From Piscirickettsiaceae bacterium (GTDB lineage: Bacteria > Pseudomonadota > Gammaproteobacteria > Nitrosococcales > Methylophagaceae): a stretch of 64,000 bases of DNA. The stretch lies in assembly GCA_013215775.1 (NCBI GenBank), contig JABSQO010000007.1:1-64000 (forward strand). Reading direction: 5' to 3'. The notes under the pieces were generated by a model. The model was given only the letters and a program-made list of their open reading frames with translations, was not told where the DNA came from and did no database searches. This document shows, in pieces, positions 43,794 through 55,110 of the stretch. The position numbers and the translations under genes were made by a program. The first letter of the stretch is position 1. Every line of letters starts with the position of its first letter.

Positions 43794-44342
43794 TCAATTG
43801 AGTTCATCTAAGCGAAGTTGCAATGCCGCCAGTAATTTAGCTGGGTTTTCAACGACCGTCGTGGCTTCATAAGAACGTAGTTTATGCGTGTGTGCTAAAT
43901 CAACTTCTCTGGGCCAGACCTTAACAATACGATCGGGGGCAGGGGTATCCATTTCTGGCTCGGTATCACAGGCTAAAACAATGCTAGGAATGCGGCACTT
44001 ACCCGCTTGAGCATAAACATTGGTGACTAAGCTATCCGATAAGCCCAACACCATTTTGGCAACGGTATTTGAGGTTGCTGGGGCAACGACTAAAGTATGA
44101 TAATCCCCACGATAAAATAGTCCTACCGGTGGCGAACTTGCCGCACGATCTCGGTAGACTCGGCCTGATCCGTTAATTTCCTTGGGGTCATGTCCGTACA
44201 TACGGATTACTTCTTCGCCAGCACGGCTATAGAATAAGTCAACATCATCTAAATCACGGATAATATTAAGACATTCTTCTAAGTAATGGCCTGAGCCAGT
44301 AATAGCCCAAGCGAGGCGTGGTTTTTCAGGTTTCGCCTGCAT
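43794..44342 (-). CDS. Flavoprotein of the archaeal AfpA/dihydromethanopterin reductase type
   Basis: 182 residues of the flavoprotein family with an FMN-binding Rossmann-like fold: opening LAWAITGSGHYLEE (about 9-22), phosphate loop VAPATSNTVAKMVLG (about 86-100) and a later ACDTEPEMDTPAPD. Related proteins include archaeoflavoprotein A and the reductase of dihydromethanopterin (DmrB). As first gene of the four-gene cluster it may carry out the final reduction to tetrahydromethanopterin; this is inference. Confidence 0.82.
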   Translation of the reverse strand: MQAKPEKPRLAWAITGSGHYLEECLNIIRDLDDVDLFYSRAGEEVIRMYGHDPKEINGSGRVYRDRAASSPPVGLFYRGDYHTLVVAPATSNTVAKMVLGLSDSLVTNVYAQAGKCRIPSIVLACDTEPEMDTPAPDRIVKVWPREVDLAHTHKLRSYEATTVVENPAKLLAALQLRLDELN

Positions 44343-44478
44343 AAAAAAACCTTTTGTAACGGTTAGTCAGTAAAGTTTGCCAGAGTCTACCCGTATAGTA
44401 AAAAATTTAAGATAGGTCTTAGATGGCTTCTGCGATAGAATTATACCAAATTAATGAAGATATTGGAGTTGAATAATA

Positions 44479-45804
44479 ATGGCATCAACAGAAAATAACA
44501 TCCCGAAGATTGTCGTAGTTGGCGGTGGCGCAGGTGGTCTTGAACTTGTGACATTGTTGGGTAGAAAATTGGGGAAGAAAGGTAAGGCAGAAGTGACGCT
44601 GATTGACAGCACACATACACATATCTGGAAACCATTATTACATGAAGTTGCGGCCGGCACCTTAGATTCACATGAAGATGAGCTTGAATATCTTGGTCAA
44701 GCTATGTGTAGTGGTTTTCGTTTTCGTTTGGGGAAAATGGATGGTTTGGATCGTGCAAACAAACAAATTTCGGTTGCGCCAACCTACAATAATAAGGGCT
44801 TAGAGATTATTCCTCGCCGCCAGTTTGAATATGATTATCTCGTTATTTCAGTAGGTAGTGTGAGTCATGACTTTGGTGTTAAAGGTGTCGCTGAGAACTG
44901 CTTTTTTTTAGATACTACTACGCAAGCAGAAGCATTTCAGTCTCAGCTTCTAGAGGCTTATCTACGAGCTCATACTCAAGGAAAGCCTCTTGATGAGGGT
45001 CAGCTTGATATTGCTATTGTTGGTGCTGGAGCAACAGGCATAGAGTTAAGTGCGCAGTTACATGAGGTGTCACATTTGCTTACTGCCTATGGTTTAGATG
45101 AGGTTAAACCAACGGACGTCAAAATTAGCATCATCGAGGCTGCCGATCGTGTTTTACCAGGATTACCAGAAAACTTATCAGCAGCAACTGAAAAAGAATT
45201 GGCAAAATTGGGCGTTCAGGTTTGTACAAATGAGCGAGTTATAGAAGTGACGGAAAATGCAATCTTGACTGAAAGCGGCAAGACTATTTCTGCTGCAATT
45301 AAGGTCTGGGCGGCGGGCATTAAGGCGCCAGATTTCCTCAAAGACATTGATGGTCTTGAAACAAATTGGATAAACCAATTGGTTGTTAAACAAACGCTAC
45401 AAACTACGCTTGATGATGATATATATGCGATTGGTGATTGTTGTGCCTGCAAATGGGAAGGTGGGGAGGCAGAAAATGTACCGCCTCGAGCTCAAGCAGC
45501 ACACCAAATGGCTACACTGACTTATAAATCTATTAAACAACGTATGGCTGGCAAGGATATTCCAGAATATGCATATCATGACTATGGCTCATTAGTCTCT
45601 CTCGGCAAGTACAGTACAGTCGGCAATATGATGGGCAGTTTGAGTAAGGGCAGTCTAATGATTGAAGGCTCTATGGCCAGAATTATGTACTTATCTTTGT
45701 ATAAAATGCATCAAGTGGCTTTGTTCGGTCTATTTCGTGTGGGTATGTTGTCGTTATCACACTTGTTCCGCCGTAGTGTGCATCCGAAAATCAAATTACA
45801 TTAA
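44479..45804 (+). CDS. ndh: Type II NADH dehydrogenase (NDH-2)
   Basis: 441 residues. Two dinucleotide-binding motifs are visible: VVVGGGAGGLELV for FAD (about 12-24) and AIVGAGATGIELSAQL for NADH (about 177-192), with YAIGDCCAC near residue 315. A C-terminal amphipathic region follows and would attach it to the inner membrane. It passes electrons from NADH to quinone without pumping protons. It is divergent from the methanopterin cluster and is followed by a strong terminator. Confidence 0.96.
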   Translation: MASTENNIPKIVVVGGGAGGLELVTLLGRKLGKKGKAEVTLIDSTHTHIWKPLLHEVAAGTLDSHEDELEYLGQAMCSGFRFRLGKMDGLDRANKQISVAPTYNNKGLEIIPRRQFEYDYLVISVGSVSHDFGVKGVAENCFFLDTTTQAEAFQSQLLEAYLRAHTQGKPLDEGQLDIAIVGAGATGIELSAQLHEVSHLLTAYGLDEVKPTDVKISIIEAADRVLPGLPENLSAATEKELAKLGVQVCTNERVIEVTENAILTESGKTISAAIKVWAAGIKAPDFLKDIDGLETNWINQLVVKQTLQTTLDDDIYAIGDCCACKWEGGEAENVPPRAQAAHQMATLTYKSIKQRMAGKDIPEYAYHDYGSLVSLGKYSTVGNMMGSLSKGSLMIEGSMARIMYLSLYKMHQVALFGLFRVGMLSLSHLFRRSVHPKIKLH

Positions 45805-45834
45805 CGTTGTGAACTAAGTTAATTAACGTAGATG

Positions 45835-45858
45835 AAAAAGGCCCGGAAGGGCCTTTTT
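45835..45858. terminator. Bidirectional terminator after ndh
   Basis: AAAAAGGCCC-GGAA-GGGCCTTTTT is a perfect 10-bp stem with flanking A/T tracts. It lies between the convergent ndh and cytochrome b561 genes and touches the stop codon of the latter. Confidence 0.93.
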
Positions 45859-46415
45859 TAATGTTTTCTTAATGACATTCGGTTGGTGATTTCTGTGCCG
45901 GATAATCGATGCTTAATGGCTGCTGCTATATGAATAATGATCACGCCAATAAACAAAAAAGCTAAAATCTCATGCACTTGAGAGAAAGTTTCACGCATTG
46001 CTTTATCTGCTTCGGCAACACGAGGTAAGACGATCCCCCAAAATTTAGTGTCATATTTACTGAACATAGATTGCATGTACCCAGAGAAGGGCATGGCGAT
46101 CATAATGCCATAAAGTAGCCAATGAACCGCTCCAGCAGCCTTTTGCTGCCATTTTGCTACTGTATCTGGTAATGGTGGTGCCTTATGGGTAATACGCCAG
46201 AATATGCGCAATAGAATCAACATGGCGGCCGTAATACCCATAGACTTATGTAATAGAAAATAAAAGGCACGAACACTCTCTTCGCCAGGCGCTAATTCTG
46301 ACTGTTTTGGTAGTTCAGTCATGTATAAGCCCAAGGCGATCATAAAGAAAACGATCGCTGCAATGATCCAGTGCAAAATTATTTGTACACGATTATATCG
46401 TGCAGAATCACTCAT
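45858..46415 (-). CDS. Cytochrome b561
   Basis: 185 residues with four membrane helices. Likely heme-ligand His residues lie in IILHWIIA (about 15), LLHKSMG (about 56), VHWLLYG (about 98) and IIHIAAAIKHRL (about 160 and 167). This di-heme family oxidises quinol or passes electrons to periplasmic acceptors. CGGAG in TTTCTCCGGAGG-type context precedes the ATG. It lies after gyrB on the same strand with a hairpin between. Confidence 0.92.
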   Translation of the reverse strand: MSDSARYNRVQIILHWIIAAIVFFMIALGLYMTELPKQSELAPGEESVRAFYFLLHKSMGITAAMLILLRIFWRITHKAPPLPDTVAKWQQKAAGAVHWLLYGIMIAMPFSGYMQSMFSKYDTKFWGIVLPRVAEADKAMRETFSQVHEILAFLFIGVIIIHIAAAIKHRLSGTEITNRMSLRKH

Positions 46416-46458
46416 ATATTTTCTCCGGAGGTCTCAATTTGGATTGTGTAATACAGCA

Positions 46459-46487
46459 AAGGCCATAATAACGATAATTATGGCCTT
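46459..46487 (-). terminator. Likely gyrB terminator
   Basis: AAGGCCATAAT (46459-46469) pairs perfectly with ATTATGGCCTT (46477-46487) across a 7-nt loop. It is 28 bp after the gyrB stop. The following T-tract is short, so termination may be partial. Confidence 0.6.
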
Positions 46488-46514
46488 CGTAACTAAGGAA
46501 AATACTTGTTTTAG

Positions 46515-48974
<2,460 letters not shown>

Positions 48975-48995
48975 TCATTTTACCACATCGGGGAA

Positions 48996-50072
48996 TTAGC
49001 TATCACTGTTAGTAATCTCACCTTGTTTCACGTGAAACACTTTAGATTTCTCGGAAGAATTAGCTAAGGAAATATCGGTGCTAGTGATAAAGGATTGTAC
49101 TGGTAATGAGGATAATTCATCTAGTACGAACTCTTGATGGGCGGGGTCAAGTTCTGAACTTATATCATCTAATAACAAAATGCTACTTTCCTGATTAAGG
49201 TGTTCTTCAGTGATTTTTGCTTGAGCCATGCAAAGTGCTAGGAAAAATAGCTTTTGCTGCCCGCGAGAAAAAATATGTGCGGGGTCAATATTGTTGATCG
49301 AAAATGCCCAATCAGCGGCATGGCTTCCAGAACGAGTGTAACCTATCTGTTTATCTCTCTCTATGGCTAGTCGAAGAGACTCTTCAAGCCTGTACTCTTT
49401 CGCCCAGCCTGTCCGATACTTTAATGTAAAAGAAGCTTGGGAATATTCAGGACATAAACGAGGGAAAACATCATTAAATTGTTCTAATAATCGCGCTAAT
49501 TGTTTTTGTCTTAATGTCGTTATTTGTTCACCGTGGGATGCAAGATGAGTATCCCAAAGTTGTATTTCAGCTATTTTTTTATGTTGTCGAATGGCGGAGT
49601 TTCTCTGTTGCAGTACTTTTCGGTAGGACTGCCAATGAAAATTAAAGCTTGGTTCCACGTGAAACAAACCCCAGTCTAATAGCTGTCGTCGATAGCGTGG
49701 TCCTTGTTCAAAGAACTGATGACAGTTAGCGGGAATTAGTTGTAAAGGGAGTTGCATTGCAAGCTCAGACAGTTTCTTTAATGGCGCATTATTGAGTCTG
49801 ATTTGTAGGCCGGCATGGAGATCAAATTGTAAGCCGATCGGTATATTAGTTGTGGTTTTTGCAATAATTTGTAATTTTTGCTGCTCTAATTGCACAACGT
49901 TTTTTAAGGTGCGAGTACGGAATGAGCGGCCAAGCGAAAGTAAATGGATGGCTTCTAAGATGCTGGTTTTTCCTGAACCATTACTGCCTAATATTAAGTT
50001 GATCGCAGGAGTTGGTTTAATACTCAGATCAGTGATGTTGCGTAGATTTGTGATACTGAGTTGGTTTAGCAC
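48996..50072 (-). CDS. recF: DNA replication and repair protein RecF
   Basis: 358 residues of the SMC-like ABC ATPases. Walker A is GSNGSGKTS (about 29-37), the signature region is in FSRGQQKLFFLALCMAQ (about 267-283) and Walker B is SILLLDDISSELD (about 301). It loads RecA at gaps. The usual dnaN-recF-gyrB order is half kept: gyrB follows but dnaN and dnaA are not upstream; a rubredoxin reductase gene is found instead. Confidence 0.98.
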   Translation of the reverse strand: MLNQLSITNLRNITDLSIKPTPAINLILGSNGSGKTSILEAIHLLSLGRSFRTRTLKNVVQLEQQKLQIIAKTTTNIPIGLQFDLHAGLQIRLNNAPLKKLSELAMQLPLQLIPANCHQFFEQGPRYRRQLLDWGLFHVEPSFNFHWQSYRKVLQQRNSAIRQHKKIAEIQLWDTHLASHGEQITTLRQKQLARLLEQFNDVFPRLCPEYSQASFTLKYRTGWAKEYRLEESLRLAIERDKQIGYTRSGSHAADWAFSINNIDPAHIFSRGQQKLFFLALCMAQAKITEEHLNQESSILLLDDISSELDPAHQEFVLDELSSLPVQSFITSTDISLANSSEKSKVFHVKQGEITNSDS

Positions 50073-50158
50073 CAGATTTTCAATCCGTATAAGAAAGGGT
50101 AGTAGTAGCTGAAAACCATTACTTTACTGGAAAACGAGATAGCAATATACCGCAAATT

Positions 50159-51313
50159 TTAACTTAACAGAACGGGTAGTTGTTTAGTAAGAGCTTGTTT
50201 ATCCGAGATCATATCGCCACTGAGAACAAAGCCAAGCAGCATATTATTGGCTCCAATAAATAAACCTTTTATCCCTGTACTTGTTGGTGATGACTCAAAG
50301 AGCCAGTTGCCTTTACTGCCTTGGGATGGCGGCGAGACCACAAGTGGATAATAAGGTGTTTTAATCGCAACGGGCATAGCAGGATATTTCACCGAGGTTA
50401 TTGTGCCAGAAAGTGTTTTGGCTAATGCTCTTGCAGCCACTAAGATGGGGGCAATGAAGAGTAAATTATGGCCAGCAACTTCAGCGCAGTCACCTAATGC
50501 ATAAATATCGGTATGACTAGTCTGCAGGTAATTGTTTGTCACAATGCCACGGCTAACCTTTAATCCTGCTAGTTCTGCCAATTCAGTATTTGACCGAAGT
50601 CCCACGGCTGAAATGACGATATCAGTATTTATGCTATCGCCATTTTCTAACGTTAACTGATAACCATCTTCAGTAGATACAATAGATGTTGTTGTTGTAT
50701 TTAGATGCCAATCAACCCCCGCCGCTTCTAAAGTAGATTTCAGCTCCTCAGCAATAGGTTGGGGTAGAAGTGAACTCATGGGATAAGCATCAGGCCCTAC
50801 AATTGATACTTTGACCTTGGCATTAAGTAAATCATTGGCAAATTCACAGCCGATCAATCCGGGTCCAATCAAGGTCACATGTTTGGCGTTATTTAGCTGC
50901 TCCCGAAACACGGAATAATCATCTAGGCTATTGATTGATATAATATTATTGCTAGATCTCCCTTTGATGGGAATATGAATCAGTTTGGCACCTACAGCTA
51001 GAACAAGTTGTTGATAGTTAAGCCGTTTGTTGGTCGTAGTTGTAATGATTTTGGCTTGAGGGTCAATATGACTGACGATGGTATGGGTCATTATTTCGGC
51101 ATTTAACGTTTTAGCCATGGCAGTTGAATCAGACAATGCAAGTTGCTCGGCTGTTTTTCCTTTAGTCAAAGCATTAGACAGCATTGGTTTGGGGTAGCTT
51201 CGACCATCATCGGAGGTTATGAATATTAGTGGTGTTTGACTATCTAGCTTGCGAAATTCACGCGCTAAGGTATAGCCCGCAAAGCCGGTGCCAATAATAA
51301 TAATTGGATCCAT
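50159..51313 (-). CDS. Rubredoxin-NAD(P)+ reductase-like FAD oxidoreductase
   Basis: 384 residues with two dinucleotide-binding motifs: IIIIGTGFAGYTLAREF for FAD (residues 4-20) and VTLIGPGLIGCEFANDL for NAD (about 145-161), then DIYALGDCAEVAG. This is the rubredoxin reductase/NorW type. The rubredoxin gene lies 59 bp upstream on the same strand, so it very likely supplies electrons from NAD(P)H to that rubredoxin. Divergent oxyR nearby points to a role in peroxide or oxygen stress. Confidence 0.9.
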   Translation of the reverse strand: MDPIIIIGTGFAGYTLAREFRKLDSQTPLIFITSDDGRSYPKPMLSNALTKGKTAEQLALSDSTAMAKTLNAEIMTHTIVSHIDPQAKIITTTTNKRLNYQQLVLAVGAKLIHIPIKGRSSNNIISINSLDDYSVFREQLNNAKHVTLIGPGLIGCEFANDLLNAKVKVSIVGPDAYPMSSLLPQPIAEELKSTLEAAGVDWHLNTTTTSIVSTEDGYQLTLENGDSINTDIVISAVGLRSNTELAELAGLKVSRGIVTNNYLQTSHTDIYALGDCAEVAGHNLLFIAPILVAARALAKTLSGTITSVKYPAMPVAIKTPYYPLVVSPPSQGSKGNWLFESSPTSTGIKGLFIGANNMLLGFVLSGDMISDKQALTKQLPVLLS

Positions 51314-51372
51314 ATTGATTCTTTTATAAATTGTGACAGAGAAAGGGAAAGCCTTTCTCTAAGGATAGTTTT

Positions 51373-51537
51373 TTAGACTTCTACCATCTCAAAATCTTCT
51401 TTTCCAGCACCACATTCAGGGCATACCCAGTCATCAGGGATGTCATCCCAACTAGTTCCTGGCGCTATTCCTTCTTCGGGTAAACCTTTGGCTTCTTCAT
51501 AAATAAACCCACATACGATGCATTCCCACTTTCTCAT
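51373..51537 (-). CDS. Rubredoxin
   Basis: 54 residues, read by translating the minus strand: [18 protein letters not shown] at the start and [13 protein letters not shown] near the end. The two CxxCG pairs (C6/C9 and C39/C42) bind one iron, and length and aromatic residues match rubredoxins exactly. It carries single electrons to rubrerythrin-type peroxidases or alkane hydroxylases. AGGAG at 51546-51550 precedes the ATG, and the ATG overlaps the stop of the upstream rubrerythrin remnant (TAATG). Confidence 0.96.
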   Translation of the reverse strand: MRKWECIVCGFIYEEAKGLPEEGIAPGTSWDDIPDDWVCPECGAGKEDFEMVEV

Positions 51538-51728
51538 TATTTTATCTCCTGATTATTCTGTAACGCTTGTTTAGCACGGGGTGTGGCTAAAGCGTCCTGA
51601 TACTGTTGAGCATGGCGTTTTTCAATTTTTGCTAATACTGAGAAACGTTTTGCTGCGATGGTCGGTATTTTAGCAAACATTGCTGCATGTTCTTTAGATT
51701 CTTCGATTTCGGCCACTGTCGCTTGCCC
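51537..51728 (-). pseudogene. C-terminal remnant of rubrerythrin
   Basis: A 63-codon frame following an in-frame TAA (51729-51731) reads TVAEIEESKEHAAMF, then FSVLAKIEKRHAQQYQDAL. This is the second half of a ferritin-like rubrerythrin domain with its E-x-x-H iron-ligand motif (EKRH). The first helices and the start are missing; only about 100 bp separates it from oxyR, so the N-terminal part is deleted. Its stop overlaps the rubredoxin start, preserving the ancestral operon order. An internal ATG could still yield a short peptide. Confidence 0.72.
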
Positions 51729-51827
51729 TTAAATTTCTGACTCTCTGTATGTTAGAAATAAGTTCATATTTTATGTTAATTTAGGCCCAACTGATTATTG
51801 TTATCAAAATAAGTGGAAATTCCGATT

Positions 51828-52748
51828 ATGAGTTTGCCAACATTAAGACAATTACACTATTTAACGGCTGTTGCTGAGCTAAAACATTTTGGCCGTGCCG
51901 CAGACAAATGTTTTGTCACCCAATCCACCTTGAGTGCAGGGATACAGGATCTTGAACATATTTTAGGGGTTGCACTGTTAGAGCGTACAAACCGTAAAGT
52001 GTTAGTGACAGCGATAGGAGAGCAGCTTACTAAGCGGGCACAACATATTTTATCGTTATCGGCAGATATGGTTGATTTGGCCCGTTCTGAAAGTAGTCCG
52101 CTAACAGGCCGGATTCGGATCGGCGTTATACCAAGCATTAGTCCCTTTTTGTTACCGAAAGCATTGCCTAAAATCCGCAAGAAGTTAGCGCAATTGGAGT
52201 TAGTGCTGATTGAAGATCAGTCTGAGCGGCTATTAAAACAGCTCAAGGATGGCGAGATTGATGTTGCAATACTTGCCCTGCCATTTGATATAGGGGATTT
52301 AGAACATAAGATCTTTGCACAAGAATCATTTTGGGTAGCGTTACCAAAACATCATTCTTTGGCGAAGAATACGAGCATTCATGCTCAGGAATTGCCCACA
52401 GATGATTTGTTATTACTGTCTGAGGGGCATTGTTTGCGTGAACATGCCCTCAGTGCTTGTCAGTTGCCGATGACAACGCATCGAACCAGTATGCAGGGGA
52501 CCAGCCTATATACTTTAATTGAAATGGTTGCTGGGGGTCTTGGTATAACATTAATACCTGAGATGGCGATTGACTCTGACATGGTGAGTCATGCAGATAT
52601 TTGTATTCGGCCGCTGGTGACCAAGGGTAAACATTCTATGCGCGAGTTAGGCCTAATATGGCGGCCAAGTTATCAACGAGTCAGTACGATAGAGCAGTTA
52701 GCTCAAATATTTGCCGATGCTCTTACAACAACAGTTCATTCTGATTGA
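51828..52748 (+). CDS. oxyR: LysR-type peroxide regulator OxyR
   Basis: 306 residues from ATG 51828, which has GGAA at good spacing; an in-frame GTG lies five codons upstream. The helix-turn-helix region HFGRAADKCFVTQSTLSAGIQDLE is typical. The peroxide-sensing cysteines are both present in LSEGHCLREHALSACQLP, corresponding to C199 and C208 of E. coli. It activates antioxidant genes on oxidation. It is divergent from the rubrerythrin remnant-rubredoxin-reductase operon. Its end overlaps the convergent SCO-type gene by 13 bp. Confidence 0.95.
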   Translation: MSLPTLRQLHYLTAVAELKHFGRAADKCFVTQSTLSAGIQDLEHILGVALLERTNRKVLVTAIGEQLTKRAQHILSLSADMVDLARSESSPLTGRIRIGVIPSISPFLLPKALPKIRKKLAQLELVLIEDQSERLLKQLKDGEIDVAILALPFDIGDLEHKIFAQESFWVALPKHHSLAKNTSIHAQELPTDDLLLLSEGHCLREHALSACQLPMTTHRTSMQGTSLYTLIEMVAGGLGITLIPEMAIDSDMVSHADICIRPLVTKGKHSMRELGLIWRPSYQRVSTIEQLAQIFADALTTTVHSD

Positions 52749-53386
52749 GCATAAAATTGTCGAAGTTTAAGGAATCGTGACTGAATACTGGTATTGCTAT
52801 AAGGAGGTCTAAAGGTGGCGTAAATGCGCCCTTTTGGATCAACTAGAAAAATGTGATGTTCTTGCTCAATTTGATAGCTACCATCGGTAAAATTCGTTGT
52901 TAAATACAGCGCAATAAATGCTTTGGCTAAGGATTCAATTTCTGGTTCAGAGGCTGTGGCGGCCGTGAGTTTAAGTTGTTGAGTCATTAAAAACTGTGAT
53001 AATGCATCTGCTGCTTCATGTTCGTTATCAAGTCCAATGACTAAGAATTGCAGATTATTATTGGCAAATGCGGATCGTAAATAATTCATTTTTTCTAGGG
53101 CTGGCTGACATTGAGGTAGGCAGTGGCTATGGGAAAAATACACGAATGTCCACTTATTATTAAGCCATTCGTTAGTAAGTGCTAACTTATTGCTCGTAAT
53201 CAATGAAAATGGGGGTAATTTCTTGGCAGGTGACTCAATATACGACAGCATATCCGTAGGAATATCACGGAGATCTTCTTGCATTAACGGTAAGCGGTTT
53301 ATCCATAAAACTAATAAAAAACTGACAATAATGAGATATGTGAACAAAAAACACTTAGAATTAAGATCTTTACACCGTTTGGCCAT
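52736..53386 (-). CDS. SCO1/SenC-family protein
   Basis: 216 residues. One N-terminal membrane helix (about 13-30) anchors a thioredoxin-like domain facing the periplasm. The copper-binding CxxxC motif is present as SHCLPQCQPAL (about 92-102), and the expected distal His is in EQEHHIFLVDPKG (about 177). SCO proteins deliver copper to the CuA site of cytochrome oxidase or act as thiol reductases. No oxidase genes are adjacent, so its partner is elsewhere. Confidence 0.88.
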   Translation of the reverse strand: MAKRCKDLNSKCFLFTYLIIVSFLLVLWINRLPLMQEDLRDIPTDMLSYIESPAKKLPPFSLITSNKLALTNEWLNNKWTFVYFSHSHCLPQCQPALEKMNYLRSAFANNNLQFLVIGLDNEHEAADALSQFLMTQQLKLTAATASEPEIESLAKAFIALYLTTNFTDGSYQIEQEHHIFLVDPKGRIYATFRPPYSNTSIQSRFLKLRQFYAQSE

Positions 53387-53453
53387 GATGTGGTACTCGT
53401 TACGCGATTATTAAGGATGATAAATCCTATCATTAAATTTGGATTGTTCACCA

Positions 53454-55001
53454 ATGAGTGAAAAATTATTTAAGTCTACCGCTATAGTAAGCAGCATGAC
53501 CTTTATCTCTCGGATTATGGGGTTTATTCGAGATATTGTGATTGCGCGTATGTTTGGTGCGGGTTTGGGCGCGGATGTCTTCTTTGTTGCCTTTAAAATT
53601 CCTAATTTTCTCCGACGCTTATTTGCCGAAGGTGCTTTTTCACAGGCCTTTATTCCTGTTTTAGCAGAATATCGCCAGCGTGGTGATCGCGACCTTAAAG
53701 ACTTCATTGCCAGTACTAGCGGCACACTCGCAGGCATTTTATTTGTCATCACCGCCATTGGTGTTATCGCAGCACCATTATTAATTATGGTGTTTGCTCC
53801 AGGATTCATTACTGATCCACATAAAATTGGCCTCGCAGGTGATTTACTTAAAATCACTTTCCCTTATTTGTTCTTTATTTCGTTGACTGCGCTTGCGGGG
53901 TCGATATTGAATAGCTTGGGTAAATTTGCTGTACCAGCATTTACCCCTGTATTTCTTAATATTTCCCTGATAGCGAGTGCATTATGGCTATCCCCACATC
54001 TTGAAGAACCGGTGACTGCTTTAGCGTGGGGCGTGTTTATTGGCGGCGTGGTACAACTACTATTTCAAATTCCATTTTTAATCAAAATAGGTCAGCTACC
54101 TAAACCCCGCTGGGCTTGGCAAGATAGTGGGGTTCAGAAAGTCATCAAGTTAATGATTCCAGCAATGTTTGGCGTTTCGGTTGCTCAAATCAATTTATTG
54201 CTAGATACATTATTGGCGTCATTCTTGGTAACAGGCAGTATCTCGTGGCTTTATTATTCAGATCGTTTAGTGGAGTTTCCGCTGGGTGTATTTGGAATTG
54301 CCCTATCCACCGTCATATTGCCGAGTCTTTCTAAAAAGCATGCGTCGGCATCAAAGGCTGAGTTTTCTCACATCATAGACTGGGCCTTACGGTGGGTATT
54401 TATTATCGGTACACCAGCAGCAATAGGGCTTATCTGGTTAGCAGAACCGTTATTATTGTCCTTATTTCAATATGGTGAGTTCAGCCCTGAAGATGCCTAT
54501 AAAGCTTCTCTAAGCTTAATGGCTTACGGTTTGGGTTTATTGCCATTTATCCTTATTAAGGTTCTAGCGCCAGGTTATTTTGCCCGCCAAGATACTAAAA
54601 CTCCGGTCAAAATCGGCATTATCGCGTTAGTCACCAATATGGTATTAAATATCATTTTAATGATTCAATACGCACATGTGGGTCTTGCTTTAGCAACAGC
54701 CATATCAGCGATGCTTAATGCTGGATTACTTTATGCCGGGCTTAGAAAAATAGGTGTCTATCAGCCTGATGCTGGCTGGGGTAAATTTGCTATCCAACTA
54801 TTGATTGCGAATGTTAGCTTGATATTGATGCTGGCTTGGCTGACACCGGAGAATGCGCAATGGGTTGATGGAACAGTATGGTACCGATTTACCGCATTAT
54901 TTGGTTTGATTGTGAGTACAGCGGTTGTTTATTTTTCTGTGTTGACGGTGGTGGGCATCAAGCTTAACAAGCTATTAAAACCAAATACAGTTATTGAATG
55001 A
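53454..55001 (+). CDS. murJ: Lipid II flippase MurJ
   Basis: 515 residues from ATG 53454 (MSEKLFKSTAIVSSMTFISR); the frame also contains a TTG five codons earlier. About 14 membrane helices of the MOP superfamily. Family segments RIMGFIRDIVIARMFGAG (about 20-37) and RRLFAEGAFSQAFIPV are clear. It flips the peptidoglycan precursor lipid II across the inner membrane. It is monocistronic, with a strong terminator after it. Confidence 0.97.
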   Translation: MSEKLFKSTAIVSSMTFISRIMGFIRDIVIARMFGAGLGADVFFVAFKIPNFLRRLFAEGAFSQAFIPVLAEYRQRGDRDLKDFIASTSGTLAGILFVITAIGVIAAPLLIMVFAPGFITDPHKIGLAGDLLKITFPYLFFISLTALAGSILNSLGKFAVPAFTPVFLNISLIASALWLSPHLEEPVTALAWGVFIGGVVQLLFQIPFLIKIGQLPKPRWAWQDSGVQKVIKLMIPAMFGVSVAQINLLLDTLLASFLVTGSISWLYYSDRLVEFPLGVFGIALSTVILPSLSKKHASASKAEFSHIIDWALRWVFIIGTPAAIGLIWLAEPLLLSLFQYGEFSPEDAYKASLSLMAYGLGLLPFILIKVLAPGYFARQDTKTPVKIGIIALVTNMVLNIILMIQYAHVGLALATAISAMLNAGLLYAGLRKIGVYQPDAGWGKFAIQLLIANVSLILMLAWLTPENAQWVDGTVWYRFTALFGLIVSTAVVYFSVLTVVGIKLNKLLKPNTVIE

Positions 55002-55031
55002 GAACTAAGCTGTTCAGGAGCGATAGGCAAA

Positions 55032-55057
55032 AAAAGACCCTCAATTGAGGGTCTTTT
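55032..55057. terminator. Terminator after murJ
   Basis: AAAAGACCCTC-AATT-GAGGGTCTTTT is a perfect 11-bp stem with A and T tracts. It separates murJ from the convergent ompW and can serve both. Confidence 0.93.
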
Positions 55058-55110
55058 AATTCGTGTTTAATACTTAAGAGAGATTTACACGATTTAAAGG
55101 TAATTCGTTA

